From contig NW_003215582.1 of the NCBI RefSeq assembly GCF_000006405.1, positions 1-64,000 on the forward strand: a DNA stretch of 64,000 nt, given 5' to 3'. Source of the stretch: Perkinsus marinus ATCC 50983 (taxonomy: Eukaryota; Perkinsozoa; Perkinsida; Perkinsidae). The notes under the pieces are model-generated. The model was not told the origin of the DNA. It saw only the letters and a list, made by a program, of their open reading frames with translations, and made no database searches. How positions within the stretch are numbered: position 1 is the first letter of the stretch; every line of letters begins with the position of its first letter. Position numbers and translations under genes: made by a program. Positions 11,359-26,076 of this stretch are shown piece after piece.

Positions 11359-13173
11359 ATGGAGAGTACCTTGACCGGCTCCCGCACTCGATCCCTCTCG
11401 GATCCCGACCTTCCTCAGCTCCTGCCAGTACCGTCCAGGCCACATTCCAGCTACGAACCAAAAGTCGTACCAGAATCGTACACTCAGTTCGAACCAGACC
11501 TCGTTGAGGCAATGACTGCAGCGTTGGGTGATACCGTCTCCTCGGGAACCTGCACATTCAGCACTGCCACCACTTAGGCATCGATGCCGAGTCCCAACAG
11601 CAATTCCTGTGGTTAGTGCGTGACTGCCTCCTCGCGCTCAAGGACAGCGGTTGGACATGTGCGATTTCAAAGCCCCGTGCTGACGTCACTGATCTCACCT
11701 ATACAAACGTCGTTTCGCAGGAGACCAAGTGACTGTACTCGTGGGTTGGTGCTGCGACTCAGTCGCCGGCATCAGGTCGTCACACTCAATAGTTGAAGAT
11801 CATCGTCTTCTGGCGGAGAGGCTGATGCTGGAGTCGGCTGAGTTGGAGCAAAAACGCAAGGATCGGCTGTATCTCATCAAAGAACTCGTCTATAATCACA
11901 TATCCGGTGTCAAAGACGTTCGAAAAGTAACTAATTCAGAGGAATGCCGCAGCAAAAGTGAACGAGTGGCATTAGGCGGCGACCCCCAAGATCATGGAAC
12001 GCTTACTCGAATACCTGGGCATTGACGTTCACACTGAGAGCTTCCTTATACGCCGTGTTAGACAGATGTTGGAGGGAGTCTATTTCACAGTGAAGCATCT
12101 GGGTGGCCTCCATCACATTTCAGTGGACACTATAGTGGACGTTCATGCTCTTATCGTCCAGTTGGCCTTGGAAAGGGCCGAGTTCATGAAGAAGGTCTCA
12201 CCTAGTGGGCTTCTGTAATCAATTGGATAACTTGATCAGTTAGTTCAGCAATTATTTCCTTATAGTTACTGCATAGAATGCGAGGCAGCGCTTTGTGATG
12301 TCATTTGCGGTGCTTGTCATGACGTATTCTGTAATGCATGTATGGTTGCTGTGCACTCAACTGGTCATAGACTGGATCATCCAGCGGTGTTCATCGAACA
12401 GTGTGTATGCTCCGAGTGTGAGGTGAAGGCCGCAGTGGTCCGATGCGTGGAGTGCGCTGATCTCTACTGCAGCGATTGTTTTCACAACGCTCATCAGGCC
12501 GGAAAACGATCGAGGTGAACTCACTTATTGCTAAAAATCGATACACTCTTTAGACACTGCGTCCGTCTACCTATGACGACCTTCTGCTTCGAGTGCGACT
12601 CCAACGAAGCATCGTATATCTGCATGCAGTGCGAGGATGTCTTGTGCACCGAGTGCTCCGCTAGGATACACCGCAAAGGAGCGAGACAAAACCACACCAT
12701 CTTCAGCCTACGCAAGGCCGCTTACTCGAGAAAGCTCTTTGCTAATAACATCGCTTCCCTCACGATGATAATAGAGAGAAATATTTCCCTGTCACAGCCG
12801 CTGTCCCCATGGATGCTCTTCTACGACGAGACCCTCAATCCCTACTGGTGAAAGAGTTTTAGTTACTCCCGATCGTTTGAGTCATCATCGTTGCAGGTAT
12901 AACTTTCGATCCAGGGAGTATGCTCGTTGCTTGGCAAACGACGTTCTACATCCTCCAGCTGACACTGAAGAGGATGGTGCTGGAGTAGACTTGCTGGCTA
13001 CTCGGGCCGCCAAGAGATGCGCTAAGGGAGCGGTCTTCTATATCCATCCGCCGGTGAATATCAAATTCGCGTCCCCATCGGCGGCGAGTTATGACGTGTT
13101 TGCCCCTAGCATGCCCAGACATATGAATGATACTGCTGCTGCTGCTGTTGAGAAAGATTTCAGAGGTGCATGA
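11359..13173 (+). CDS. WW- and B-box-zinc-finger protein (CEP164/TRIM-like architecture)
   Basis: A multi-exon gene. The N-terminus (from 11359) is Pro/Ser-rich. The next exon has LGIDAESQQQFLWLV followed by a WW-like segment (GWTCAI...TYTNVVSQETK), the layout of CEP164-type WW proteins. A second LGIDVHTESFL unit follows. Exons near 12269-12512 encode Cys/His clusters typical of B-box zinc fingers (CIECEAALCDVICGAC, CVECADLYCSDCF), and another from 12551 (CFECDSNEASYICMQC). A last WW-like motif, PWMLFYDETLNPYWYNF, spans an intron whose donor is at 12849. Junctions at about 12218/12270 and 12513/12552 keep frame. The exon 1-2 junction (about 11500-11560) is not resolved. B-box and WW modules mediate protein interaction; the specific role is unknown. 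Confidence 0.72.
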
Positions 13174-13454
13174 GGGCACACATTTCGTTGTGTTGATCAT
13201 TTTTAAGAAACGTTGGAGTTGAGACTAAGCTTCCTCGTAGATACCCTTCCGTCGTGTCACGCTCATGTTCGGGTAATACTCAGCGTCCAAACGTCTCCTC
13301 TACTGAGCAACACAATCATATCGTTATTCATAACAACTGATGAACATGCATCTCGTTACACTACACAAAGTAGAATAAACATCTTGCCAAAGCACAAATC
13401 ACACATATGAGTATTCAACTAATTTTAAGACATTTGGAACCGGGCGCCGTCTGC
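13174..13454. other. Convergent spacer between WW/B-box gene and repeat-protein gene
   Basis: The short gap between two genes that converge tail to tail. It should contain both poly(A) regions; no motif was recognised. Confidence 0.5.
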
Positions 13455-16400
13455 CTACGACACTTGAGTATCAACAGTTCTGAAGTTACCGCGCCACCAA
13501 CTCATGAAGGCTTCGGCAGCGTCAGGCGATCTTCGGAAAGACATGAGGACTTTCGCCCTGTCGACACGTTGTTGGTGGAAACCACTGTAGGTCTCTACGC
13601 ATGTCGCCGTTAGTGTCGCGGCGACGATGCGACCAGATTGATCAGCTTTGCGATCCTGCAGGAGCTTCTCATCGCAGTCGAACTTCACAGGATGATAAGT
13701 GCGCTTCCCGTTGTCACTTCCATGAAACTGGTCTGCGCGTAAGAACTGACATAGAATAAATCGAATCACGGCCATATAAAAGACACCAGCTTACTTCGAT
13801 GCGGCGAGAGGTGACATGACCATCGAGGTCAAACCTCACAGTAGCCCTCTTGAGTGGGTATATCTCCCCTCTCCCCATATACTGCTCGGGCGTAGACGAG
13901 ATGTAATCAACAGTACGAATGATAGTGGGATCGATCTCGACCTGATGACCAGGGCATTCCGCATGCAATTCGAATGATTGAGATGTTCTCACCTCATGGT
14001 ATAACAAGCCCCCGAAGGCGTTGGAGAAACCAATCGCCTTGGAAGACGTGGAGAAGGCGATGGTAACGACTTGCTCTTTTTGCTCAGGTTCAGTATCACC
14101 ATCACGTTTACCACATGTCAGCATAACTTTATACTTATCGCCTGCTGTGTGCCTCGGGGCCTGTGAGACTTCGTTACAACTGCACTGGAATGCGCCGCTG
14201 AACTGATAAGCGGGCAACTTTATGTCTCGTCACATCGCTTTATGGCACTCACATCGAGCACGTACTCCCTCGGGAAGACCTTTATGTATGCCTCCGTCAA
14301 GGCAGCTTGGGTATCGCCAAGCGTAGCGTCTCCTTCCTCATCCGCGAAGTAGAGCGTGTGATCAATCCATACCTATCACAGGCGAGACACGAAGAGTTCG
14401 GCGATGATCAAAGACTCTCACCTTGTCAACAGGCAACTTGGCAAAAGCTCGCGCCATGGTGAGGGCTCCCTCTTCACTGCTGGCAATGAGCGTCACCTTA
14501 TGGGAGTCTCCCAAGGTCATCTTATCCGCCGATAACTCGTTACAGCGCATGGTAACGTAATAGAAGAACTGCTTGAAGTAAACGCGGTGGGGCGCCTTCG
14601 GGTCGCATTTATAAGAGCTCGAACCAATCTGAAGATGAGAAGTCTCTTCTCCAAACTGATTCTCAACCTACTTGGAGAATGCTTCCCTCCTCATGTTCGC
14701 CATCTGGATTCGCGACGAACATATGAACCTTGTTGGAATCCACTTTCGCAGCGTCAAGCCATGCTGCTTTCAATTGAGTGTGTAGGCTCGTTAGTTCTAT
14801 ACTCGCCTATGGATAGGAGGTGTAACAGAATAACCATGACAATCATAGAGAAGCCGCCTACCATCTGTGTGCTTTCCAGAGAACCCCACATCGTGGAAAG
14901 CTGCACGGCACTCTGGGAGTCGTCGCACAAGACCTGGGGGTCACTTTCTGCAACAGTATCACTAGCTTCAGGGTTTACCTCCACTTTGGTGTTCCCGCTT
15001 ATTCCTTCAGCATTGTCACACTCTACGGAGACTTTGTATTTGTCAGCATTTCTATCGAGGGCAGAATAGGGCTCTGGCATAGAGCTCACAGCGCCGCAGG
15101 AAAGTAAGTAGTTCGAGTCTTCGTAACTGGGCTCATCATCATTTCTCAAAGTAACCTACCGAGACCAGCATAACGCTAAGTAAGACAGTCGCCATACCGT
15201 TAGCCATCGTTTCAGGTCCTGTCCCGAGCCGGACATAAGAGAGTACCCAGAGCTCTTCGCGAAGCTTGGTCTGTATGTAGCCTACCAGCCAAACTTATCA
15301 CTCTAAGTAGGAGTATTCACGTGTCACCTTCGATAGAGAGAATGCATTCGAGATGCCTTCCTGTCTCACTTCCGCACAGGAGTTGATCACTCCTTGCTGG
15401 AGGGCGATCTACAATGAAGGTGGTGGCTCCCATAGGCTGCCACCCGTTCTGTGCGTTTCCGAGTAACCTACTGCTGGCTGGTCGATCTGTCCGGATGCAG
15501 CGAGTTGTAACGCAGCTGCTGTGTCTTTACACTCGAAGTTCAACACCTGCGAGGAGAGGCCGCCAGTGAGGATCTGCATGGCTTCACATGACTGACCTCC
15601 TCTCCGCACTGGGCGTGGAGTACGAGGGTTTGATGATCAGTGACCTCGGGAGAACCGAAGAAGTGTGTGCAAGAAACCCGTCTAGTGTTCGACTTGTCGG
15701 CGCCAGCGATCTAAGTAGAGATGGAAGGGCAAGAGCAAAGCGACATCTTACATCAACGACCACAGCCGAGTCCTGTATGCTCGCTGATGTCAGGCGCATC
15801 GGAGATGACTGACCGGATATCGTTACGACGTCGCATGCACTGCGGACTCTGCTGCTGACCTCCACCTGATGGTAGATAACCGCAGGGAACGATACGTCGG
15901 GACTTACCACAGCATCCTGTTTCTCAAATAGAGGGCCCTTGCAGACGCTGACAGCATCGGAGGGAGTATCGCAGAGGAGTTCCAACTGAAGGATCGATAC
16001 CAAGACATAGATTAGCCATCATACACAATGTGAAGTTCACCATCAACGTCTCTCAAATCTCACCTTCTTAGGTGTTCCCGAAGTTTCCTCATAGCAGTTG
16101 ATAGATATTTCTACTCCATCGGATCCGACACGTGGGTTCTGCTGCAGCCCATCGCAGTTGATTCGGGTGGAAGCCCCAGCCTTGACAACCTGGAATTTCA
16201 GTGTGCAATGGAGACAGAAAATACTCCGGGCGGGACTTGAACCCGCAACCTTTGGATTAGAAGTCCAACGCTCTATCCGATTGAGCCACCGGAGCTATAA
16301 TATATGTAGATCAAGTCCGGCTTGTCCGAAGCATTTTTCAATCTTTTTGCCTAGACTCACCACGAAGCTCCTGCTATCTCCTGTCATAGTTACAGTCTGT

Positions 16401-19400
16401 TCCATTACAGTCCAACCCTCGTCGTTTCCGAGACGGGCGTTCGAACACACTCCAGAGGGAAGCTCAACCCCGAACTAAGTAGAAACATCGTATGCAGTCG
16501 ACGACCATCCGCTGTTTCCGAAACCAACCTCAGCGCGGGGGTATGCACCCCAGCTGGTCGCGAGTAGCACGGCTGGGTCAGAGTCCGTGCAAGTGATTGT
16601 GACAGGCTTCGTTTCACAAACAACTGATATCTTGTACACACCGTCATCAAACTGCGGAGGTTTCACAACATTCGAGCAGCTGAGTTCCTTGTCTTCTCCG
16701 CGGACCTTTCACATACGCGTGACGGAAAATTCAAACATGTTTAGATGCTCCTCACAACTAAAATCCTCTTCACTTCGCCGGTCCCTGTCTCTTTGCGTAG
16801 CCGAGCATGTTTGAGATCGTGAACGCCACCAGTTCCAATGACGGCGCTCGGACACGAGCCGATGAATTCCGCATCAGATTCAATCTGCATGACATGATTA
16901 GAAAATGATCTCATGACGAAGGAGCGAGACAGTGGTTCAAGAACAGCCTAGCGGCTCACATTAGCGTTGTGCATGCCGCCGAAATATCGAGCGAAAGCGA
17001 TTCCAAGTTCTTGGCTCGGAAAGGTAACACGTACAATGGTGCTTCCACATAGGACCTAAGATGTGATCCCCTATGAGATATTGCGTTAGGTATGACGAAA
17101 GGCGAGACGGGGAAACCTTGCCTGGACATTGTAGGAAGTTCCTTGTGAAGTTATGTCCGAGGAGACGCCCTCACAATTATAGACGAAAGCTTTGCCACTG
17201 TCATCATTGATCTGAAGTGATATGCATGCGAATTAGATAGGCTGTAGTCTATCTCACCTCGATAACCCTAGTCTGTAGAGCTCCCGTCGAGGCATATACC
17301 AACTTAGCAACATTCACAGTGCCTGTGACCTGGTCCTGCACGCTCGCAGTAGAATCAGATACCATATCGGAGGACATGTAGATCTGATAACCCAGTAGTG
17401 TGAGCTACATCACAGAGATTAATTAAACCATGGAAATAAGGAGTGAATCATCGAGCGTTACAGTATCAACATACCTCGGATTTGGCAATATCTCCCCATC
17501 TCACAGCCCACTTCACCGCTGTCTCAGCACGTTTCAACACCAGTGTGGTCTGCGAATGAAAAGACCATCACCATACTGAACAGTAAATAATCCTACGTCA
17601 GCCGAGCTGAGCTTTTCTGTCGTCTTCCGCTCCCCTGAACACTCGGTTCGGAGGTGAACATCACCATCGATCTGCTGTTCCATGGCCGATACCGCACCGC
17701 ATTCAAAGGCGGCGTCGCGAGTCTGGGAAGGTAACTTGAATCGGGGGCTCAGTAGCCGTACTCTCTCACCGTGAGCACCCTGCCCGACAGCTTTCCAGAG
17801 AACGTATCCCGGTAAAAGCCAGCCGCGACCACACCCGCCATAGGCTCCGCCGAGTAAATCACTCCGACATCGTGGGCATTCATCTGAAGTGATGTTAGTG
17901 AGCGATATGATCACGAATGCAGAGTGGACCTACTGGATTGTATTGGCCCCACTGCGAGGCGAACTCTTGTGCCTGTTCTCTTTTGGCGAAGACAACTTCA
18001 ACTTCGTCGTTACTATCCTCAGGACTCGGGATGCGATTGCGGAGTGAAAGACCGCACGTGGTAACGACATGGAATTCGCCTGAATGGCAGAACGGATCCT
18101 CCCACAACCAGTCAGGTAGCGGAAGCCGGTCTCACCGTTATCAGTTTCTTTAATAGTCTTAACCTTCGAACACACGAACCATTTACGGGATAAATCTCGA
18201 TCGTCCTTAGTGGAGGTGCCAGCATAGCGGAGCTAAGGAGAGAGGTTAGGAAGGAACGAGTAAGAGAGGTCTTACCCCGAGCCAGCGCATCCGAACACTC
18301 GACGAGCTCACATGGCTCTCGACGTTGGCTGCAGTGAGGGTGAACAGAAAGTGTTTACCGTTGTGGTGGAGGTCGACACGAGTAGAGGCACTCACTAGGC
18401 CGAGATTGGTAGAGACCTATCCCGATGAGGACCAGTGACGAGGCTGGATTTCAAGACACCCAAGCGTTGGAAGTTCGAACAAATGGAAGCGATCCACATC
18501 GTGCCGCAGCGAGACTCACCCCCGCCCGGAAATGTGACCACTGGGCCGAGAACCGCCATGCAGCATCCTCGTCATCGCAGATGATCCTCGTGGTGCGGTC
18601 CTGGCACTTGGTCTTAACCACGTACTTGTCAATGCCTCCTTCATATGATACCGGCTCGTTCACACGTGCACAACGCAGCATCAAGCCTTCACTAGTCTGA
18701 GAGTGAAAGGAAACTCACTGGTAGCATAACTCATCTCCGACGGGATCTTTCCGGAGGATGCACTTTCAAGCAAGGTGAAAACCGACAAAGCGGTAGGCGC
18801 AGTTGAACTATAGCTATATGAACTACGATATACCGTCGTGATCCACATGATTTGGAACAGAATTTTACGTTCTATGATCAGAGCTCATACCTACCTCGAG
18901 ACGTCCAGAAGCGATTTTTCTCCCCAGGGACACGACGTCTGATGTTGCCCTAGCGATAGTATCGGCTTGTCCAGCTATCTCCATCTTAGAACATTTCCCG
19001 ACGACATCTTCATCGACCTGAAAGACCCGTGACTGGACCACAAGGAGGATAGACGAACCTTCTTGAAGCCGCCCCAAACAGCAGCAAATCTCTCGGCACG
19101 TTGATAGGCATCGAACGGTATGGTATGCAGCTGCTTGTCGCATACCACTACGACGTCAGCAGCATCACCCTTGTAGATGACGTCACTGACGGCACGGCAG
19201 ATTCTTGCTTTGTTGTCCTGGAGCTGAAACACGGTTCAAATCCTAGCCATCGCATTTTTATGCAATTAGTGCGGGGCCGAGGCACCCGACGAGGCTTACG
19301 CGGAGAATTCTCTTTCTGGCGCGTCCCGTGGAAGGGCTGACGAGGAGCTCAGCGGCCTTGATGTTCGACCCCCTGATCATCCTCGCCGACATCGGTACCT

Positions 19401-20360
19401 CAACAAGGAAACTTCGAGCCACTCACCGTCACTGCGCCACGAAATTGCCCACCTCAGTCGTATAGCCTCCCCATATAGTAGCGAAACTCATCGCACTGTC
19501 TTTGCTGAGGAACTCTATATCGAAAGTCTTCGTCATTTTTGAGTTCTCCTTGGTACAAGTGACCCGAAGCTTCCAGTTATCGCTGTAACTAGTAGGACCA
19601 GAAGTCACTTGTTCACAGTACGCATACGTCTTGCTGCCGATCTGAACATCCACATTACTCAAACTCATGACCCGTTGCAGCTACCTTGAGATATCTCTTC
19701 ACTGCTTTCCAATTTTTGCCAAAGTTAACATGAGCAGCCGTCAGCTTTTTCTTGAACAGAGCAAACCGCGAGAAGGGGTTCTTCGCGACACGTCCCTCCC
19801 TCAAAACGGTCGCATCCACTTCATACTGAGAAAGACAATCAAACAACGAAGCTAATGACTCGCCATTATACCGCTTCGAGATGACCCCACTGCACAGCGA
19901 AGTCCACAGCGGCCTCCTCGTCGGGGAAATATAGCGTCGTAGGTAACCCATCGCATCTAGTGAGCACTTCATATTGCAGCTCCTTGTTCCTTCTTGGGGA
20001 GCTCCTCACTCGTTCACAGGTGTGCTTCGTAAATGTCCCACGGTCGTCCCCGATGGTCTGCATGAATGGAAGTGTCTCAAGACCACCAGCGTGATCCGAA
20101 GTTACCCAGAGAGTGTACGGATAGTCCCGAGTGGAGGTCGCCTTAGCCAAGTGACTCTTCGTCAAGCGCTCCCCCTTTATCACGATGCCGCTACATAGAT
20201 CGGTAAGGGCGTCGGCAGCCTGAGGGTGGCAAAACTCATACCACTCTTCCACCACTTCGTGGCTTCATACCTTGTCTTGTGGAGGGCTTTCTTTATGCCC
20301 ACCTACAGCAACGAAGAGGAGGCTCCCAATAATGATCAGTATAGAGTTTATGGATCCCAT
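13455..20360 (-). CDS. Giant secreted protein of about 14 tandem two-cysteine modules (unrecognised family)
   Basis: Starts at ATG 20358-20360 with a signal peptide (MGSINSILIIIGSLLFVAVG). It continues through several dozen small exons that I could chain in frame down to a stop at 13455. Each module of about 100 residues is usually encoded by two exons. Exon a has C-x(2)-V, a spacer of 10-20, then Y-x-V-x(3)-C, a strand, and A-x(2)-F-A-x-x-W-G. Exon b is a 25-45 residue linker with little sequence conservation. Examples are YKISVVC..LLATSWGAY, FHVVTTC..EFASQWGQY and YKVMLTC..IGFSNAFGG. At least 14 copies are visible; some have lost the Trp-Gly. Estimated length is 1,500 residues. One intron looks GC-AG (before VLCGSTIVRV). 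One intron (16190-16371) holds a tRNA gene. I do not recognise the domain; extracellular or surface location is inferred from the signal peptide and paired cysteines. It could in principle be more than one gene, but frames join throughout. Confidence 0.7.
16222..16295 (-). tRNA. tRNA-Arg (anticodon TCT)
   Basis: On the minus strand the sequence folds as a full cloverleaf: acceptor GCTCCGG with CCGGAGT (one G-U pair), D-arm GCTC..GAGC, anticodon stem TTGGA/TCCAA with loop CTTCTAA (anticodon TCT), and a T-arm with GGGTTCAAGTCCC. The discriminator is A. A run of four T follows shortly after, as expected for a Pol III terminator. It lies inside an intron of the giant repeat-protein gene, in the same orientation. 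The CCA end is not encoded. Confidence 0.96.
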
Positions 20361-20645
20361 TGGAAGCTTCCGCATTCAGTTGGCGACTAATTCCTGGGGC
20401 AAACTGAAGGAGTCACTCTCACACTGTTGACGAACCAACACGACTTTTCGTGCACTAGTCCCGCGTCCACCCTGGGCAGGAGTTGCGCTGCGATGAGATT
20501 GACAAACGAGACAGCTCAACTGCGCTGAATACACGGAATAGAGCAAACATCTTGCGCATCTTGCTAATCTTGCAAGTACTCAACTTTTCACCATCATTCT
20601 CATCGAAGTGGAGAATCATGGTCAATACCATTGCTCATGGTCCCC

Positions 20646-23257
<2,612 letters not shown>

Positions 23258-24001
23258 TTGAGAAAAATGACCAAAAAATCTGCGTACGTCAGTTCCTGTG
23301 AAACTCAGAAACTTCCCTCCTCCCTTTCACCAGACGAACACTCGAATGGCTGCATGGCCGTGCCTTCAAATAGTAGTTGCCTCTTGCCGGCTCCAACGTT
23401 ATACAGTTGGTCAGCACTCGAGAATAGACTGTGAAAGCTCCAGAGCTGATAGGAAGTAGTTTTATTGTGTTCTGATGGGCAAGACGAATTCGCCATGCAC
23501 AGACAGTTCTAGTCTCAAACTATCAAACACATGTTTATCCATAAGGTTTCCTCTTCGAAGAGGAACCCCATGGATAAGCACGTGTGATGGAGCAGCAGAA
23601 CTAATCCGACGCATATCCCCTGGCTACCTCATCACTAATCGCTCTGTCTAACAGTCGTCCGAACTAATTTGGCATTAATGCCTAATGAACAGAAGACGAT
23701 TGCCAGTGAAATGAACTGAGTCATCTCAGCGATACCAGAGTCACATCCAAACACCAGCAATCCCCGCCGTTCGAGACTGTTACTAGTGCCGATATAACAG
23801 TCCATCTGGAGGTCGCGGGTTCAAACCCCGGATAGTGTACTTGCCAAATTTAGCTCCTAATTGTTGATGCCAATGTCCCCCAGCAAGAGCTACAAAGCCA
23901 TAGCGAAGGCCCCCGGACTCTCACGTGAATATCGCATGACCACCCAACAGACCTTCAGCTCATTTAGGTCAACACAAGAAAATTCGGTACAGAACAGTAA
24001 A
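23258..24001. other. Spacer between SRP54 and COG5 with a long hairpin
   Basis: No supported coding. It holds the hairpin at 23528-23584 and, near 23805-23830, a sequence like a tRNA T-arm without the rest of a tRNA. Confidence 0.5.
23528..23584. repeat. Near-perfect long inverted repeat (hairpin)
   Basis: Two arms of 28-29 bases pair with only a few mismatches and one bulge around the centre cctcttcgaagagg, so a transcript from either strand would fold into a stable stem with a tight loop. It sits between the SRP54 start and the COG5 3' end. It could be a processed small RNA, a terminator structure or a miniature transposon end; nothing in the sequence decides. Confidence 0.75.
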
Positions 24002-26076
24002 TCACTTGGATGACGCAGTTGCTATTCCCAACGCCTTTTCCATTGAACAAAAATACGCATCGTTGCCGGTGGATCCTTCTGATTGCGAGCGAGTTTCTCT
24101 CGCTTTCGCTGTTCGAGTATTCCCATGAAGACGCTCATAAGGCTCCACAATGACAACGGCACGCAGCCGGTTGAGATCCACCTGCAGGGACGATGAGTAA
24201 CACAACGTAACAACTACATCCATTCATTGGATCGACGAGAGAACACTGAGATGACTTGCCTTCCCCGCTCGCAGATTCCGATTCGTCGTGTGGGCATGCT
24301 TCAGACGTTTAACTGCAAGTCCATCGGCAACAGCTTCCCATGCAGCTCGTGAGATCGGCTCAGCTTCGGCCTCTTGGAATGACGACATGAAGGGCTTCTG
24401 CGTAAGTGGGTCAACACCGAGCCGTACTAGTTCATCGAGCATCTGAGCGAAGACTATCTTAAGAATCAACTCCTAAGATACCAGCTTTACCTCGACAGGC
24501 CTCCCAAAGAGTACAATGGCCTCGGCGAGTCTTTCAGCTACTCTCCAAAACTGCTCCAAGTTGACTGTATCTCCTTGAGCAGAGTTCTGAACAAGACGAG
24601 TAACAACAACTCAGCGCGTGAGTATGGATTGCAAGCCGTAGACCCGTCAGCACCTCTTCAGGCACCTGCAGGGCGAACGCGTCCACATTTGATACCACTG
24701 CAGCAGCACACGCTCTACCTTCCGTAGGGAGGCAACCTGAAAGGAGCGTAAGCGAGACTCGTGAGGGACTTTGAATTCTACCGAGCTCGAAGAGGACTTG
24801 CACAGCAGACATTAAAACGGCACGCTGTTTCACAGGTGAGCCAAAGTCCGGCTTCAAGCCGACCATCAAAGCCTGGGAGCACGTCAACTGTCGGCCGCTG
24901 AGATCCGAGCTAATGCTACTACCTCCGAGGCTTGTTTCCGTAGTAATGACGAACTGTGGTGAATAAAGGCAACTTCCTTGGATATCGCAGGTAGTCGTGC
25001 GAGAGTGTCCGCTTCCATTGACAATGCTGAATAGAGCAACCGGCTGATTGACGTGAACTACTCCCTCCCGAGATAAGCTGATACAATGGGAGCTCAGAGG
25101 TGGGAAATCTCACAAGCTCAAATGACAATGATATTCCTATTATCGCCATTCCGACCTATAGTGAAGGAGTAAGGACACGGACAACACCCTCCCATAGAAG
25201 TCCTACACATCTGGAGCCCATAAGCTAGGATAGCAGCTTTGGCAGAATGCGGCCCAAGGCTCGGCCGACCTGAAATCAAGAATCAGTGCCATCGCAGTTA
25301 CCCCAGATGAGAGTCGTCACCATCAAATGCTGATGAACTTTCCGCGTTGGCCGCTTGCATTTGCATCCTCAGTTTCCGGACTCCCAGGAGCAACTTCTGA
25401 GTGCTTCTCACTAGAGCTGCTGCCTTTTGGGCTCTCTCCAGCGTGTCCAACCTAAGACCCTCCCATTTGGAACAACTCATCCAGAGGACCATGGTTCCAT
25501 CCCCGGTCGTGTTACCTTCTCTTTATGACTTTGAACGGAGCCAATGCCTCAGTCTGTACATTGTCCAGCGTGGCTCTCAGTACAGCAACAGATTCCCGGA
25601 TTTGCCCAAGCTCGCCGTCCACCCGGTCCAGATCTGAAATCGCGACCATAACCCTTCCCCCCTGCTGAGCCTCTCCCTAACTACCCGTCGTGTCGTTGAG
25701 CAAGAGCTGATCGTAGCAATCTGCCACTTTACTACGAAGCTGCTCATCTACCGTGAATATGGCTTGGTCCAGCTGGGCTATCACTGCCTGATAGAGACCA
25801 GCACTTCGAGCAAGAGCACCACCGACTACCGTACCCACCCCAACAGCTCCACCACCTGCTGATTGGCTCCTTCTTCGAGGAGTAGCACCTAAACCAATCA
25901 CTTCTAGGTATCAACGCTTCGAGAACAACTGTCGGTGTGGTATTACCTCCACTGGGCGAACTACTTCCTTTGCTCTCCGCGTTAGCTACCATCTCTCGTA
26001 CAAACTCTGCCACATCGAAGTCCGGGGACATGAAGTTCTCCAGCAGTCGGCTGTATGCAGCAGCAGCCGCTGACAT
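24002..26076 (-). CDS. COG5: Conserved oligomeric Golgi complex subunit 5
   Basis: The N-terminal exon begins at 26076 and reads YSRLLENFMSPDFDVAEFV, the COG5 FL-x-DFD signature, with a low-complexity Gly/Ser insert after it. Next exons give AGLYQAVIAQLDQAIF, VDEQLRSKVADCYDQLLL, DLDRVDGELGQIRESVAVL and LERAQKAAALVRSTQKLL, the heptad-rich vesicle-tether helices of the family. Later minus-strand exons (24224-24890) are helical and probably form the C-terminal legs. COG5 is part of lobe B of the COG tether, which recycles glycosyltransferases within the Golgi. The 3' exon structure and the exact stop (24002 taken) are less certain than the N-terminus. Confidence 0.82.

Noticed and set aside
14810-14880. 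Hydrophobic run MVGGFSMIVMVILLHLL as a transmembrane end of a separate gene
   Set aside because: A phase-0 GT-AG intron of 56 nt removes it exactly and joins two module exons in frame.
15139-15215. Signal-peptide-like start (MATVLLSVMLVSVGYF) suggesting a second gene inside the repeat cluster
   Set aside because: The module frame is restored only if most of this stretch is an intron (donor gtatggcg), so the hydrophobic run is probably intronic.
23800-23832. tRNA T-arm-like sequence (ggtcgcgggttcaaaccccg)
   Set aside because: No matching acceptor, D-arm or anticodon stem is found at the right distance, so it is at most a tRNA-derived fragment.
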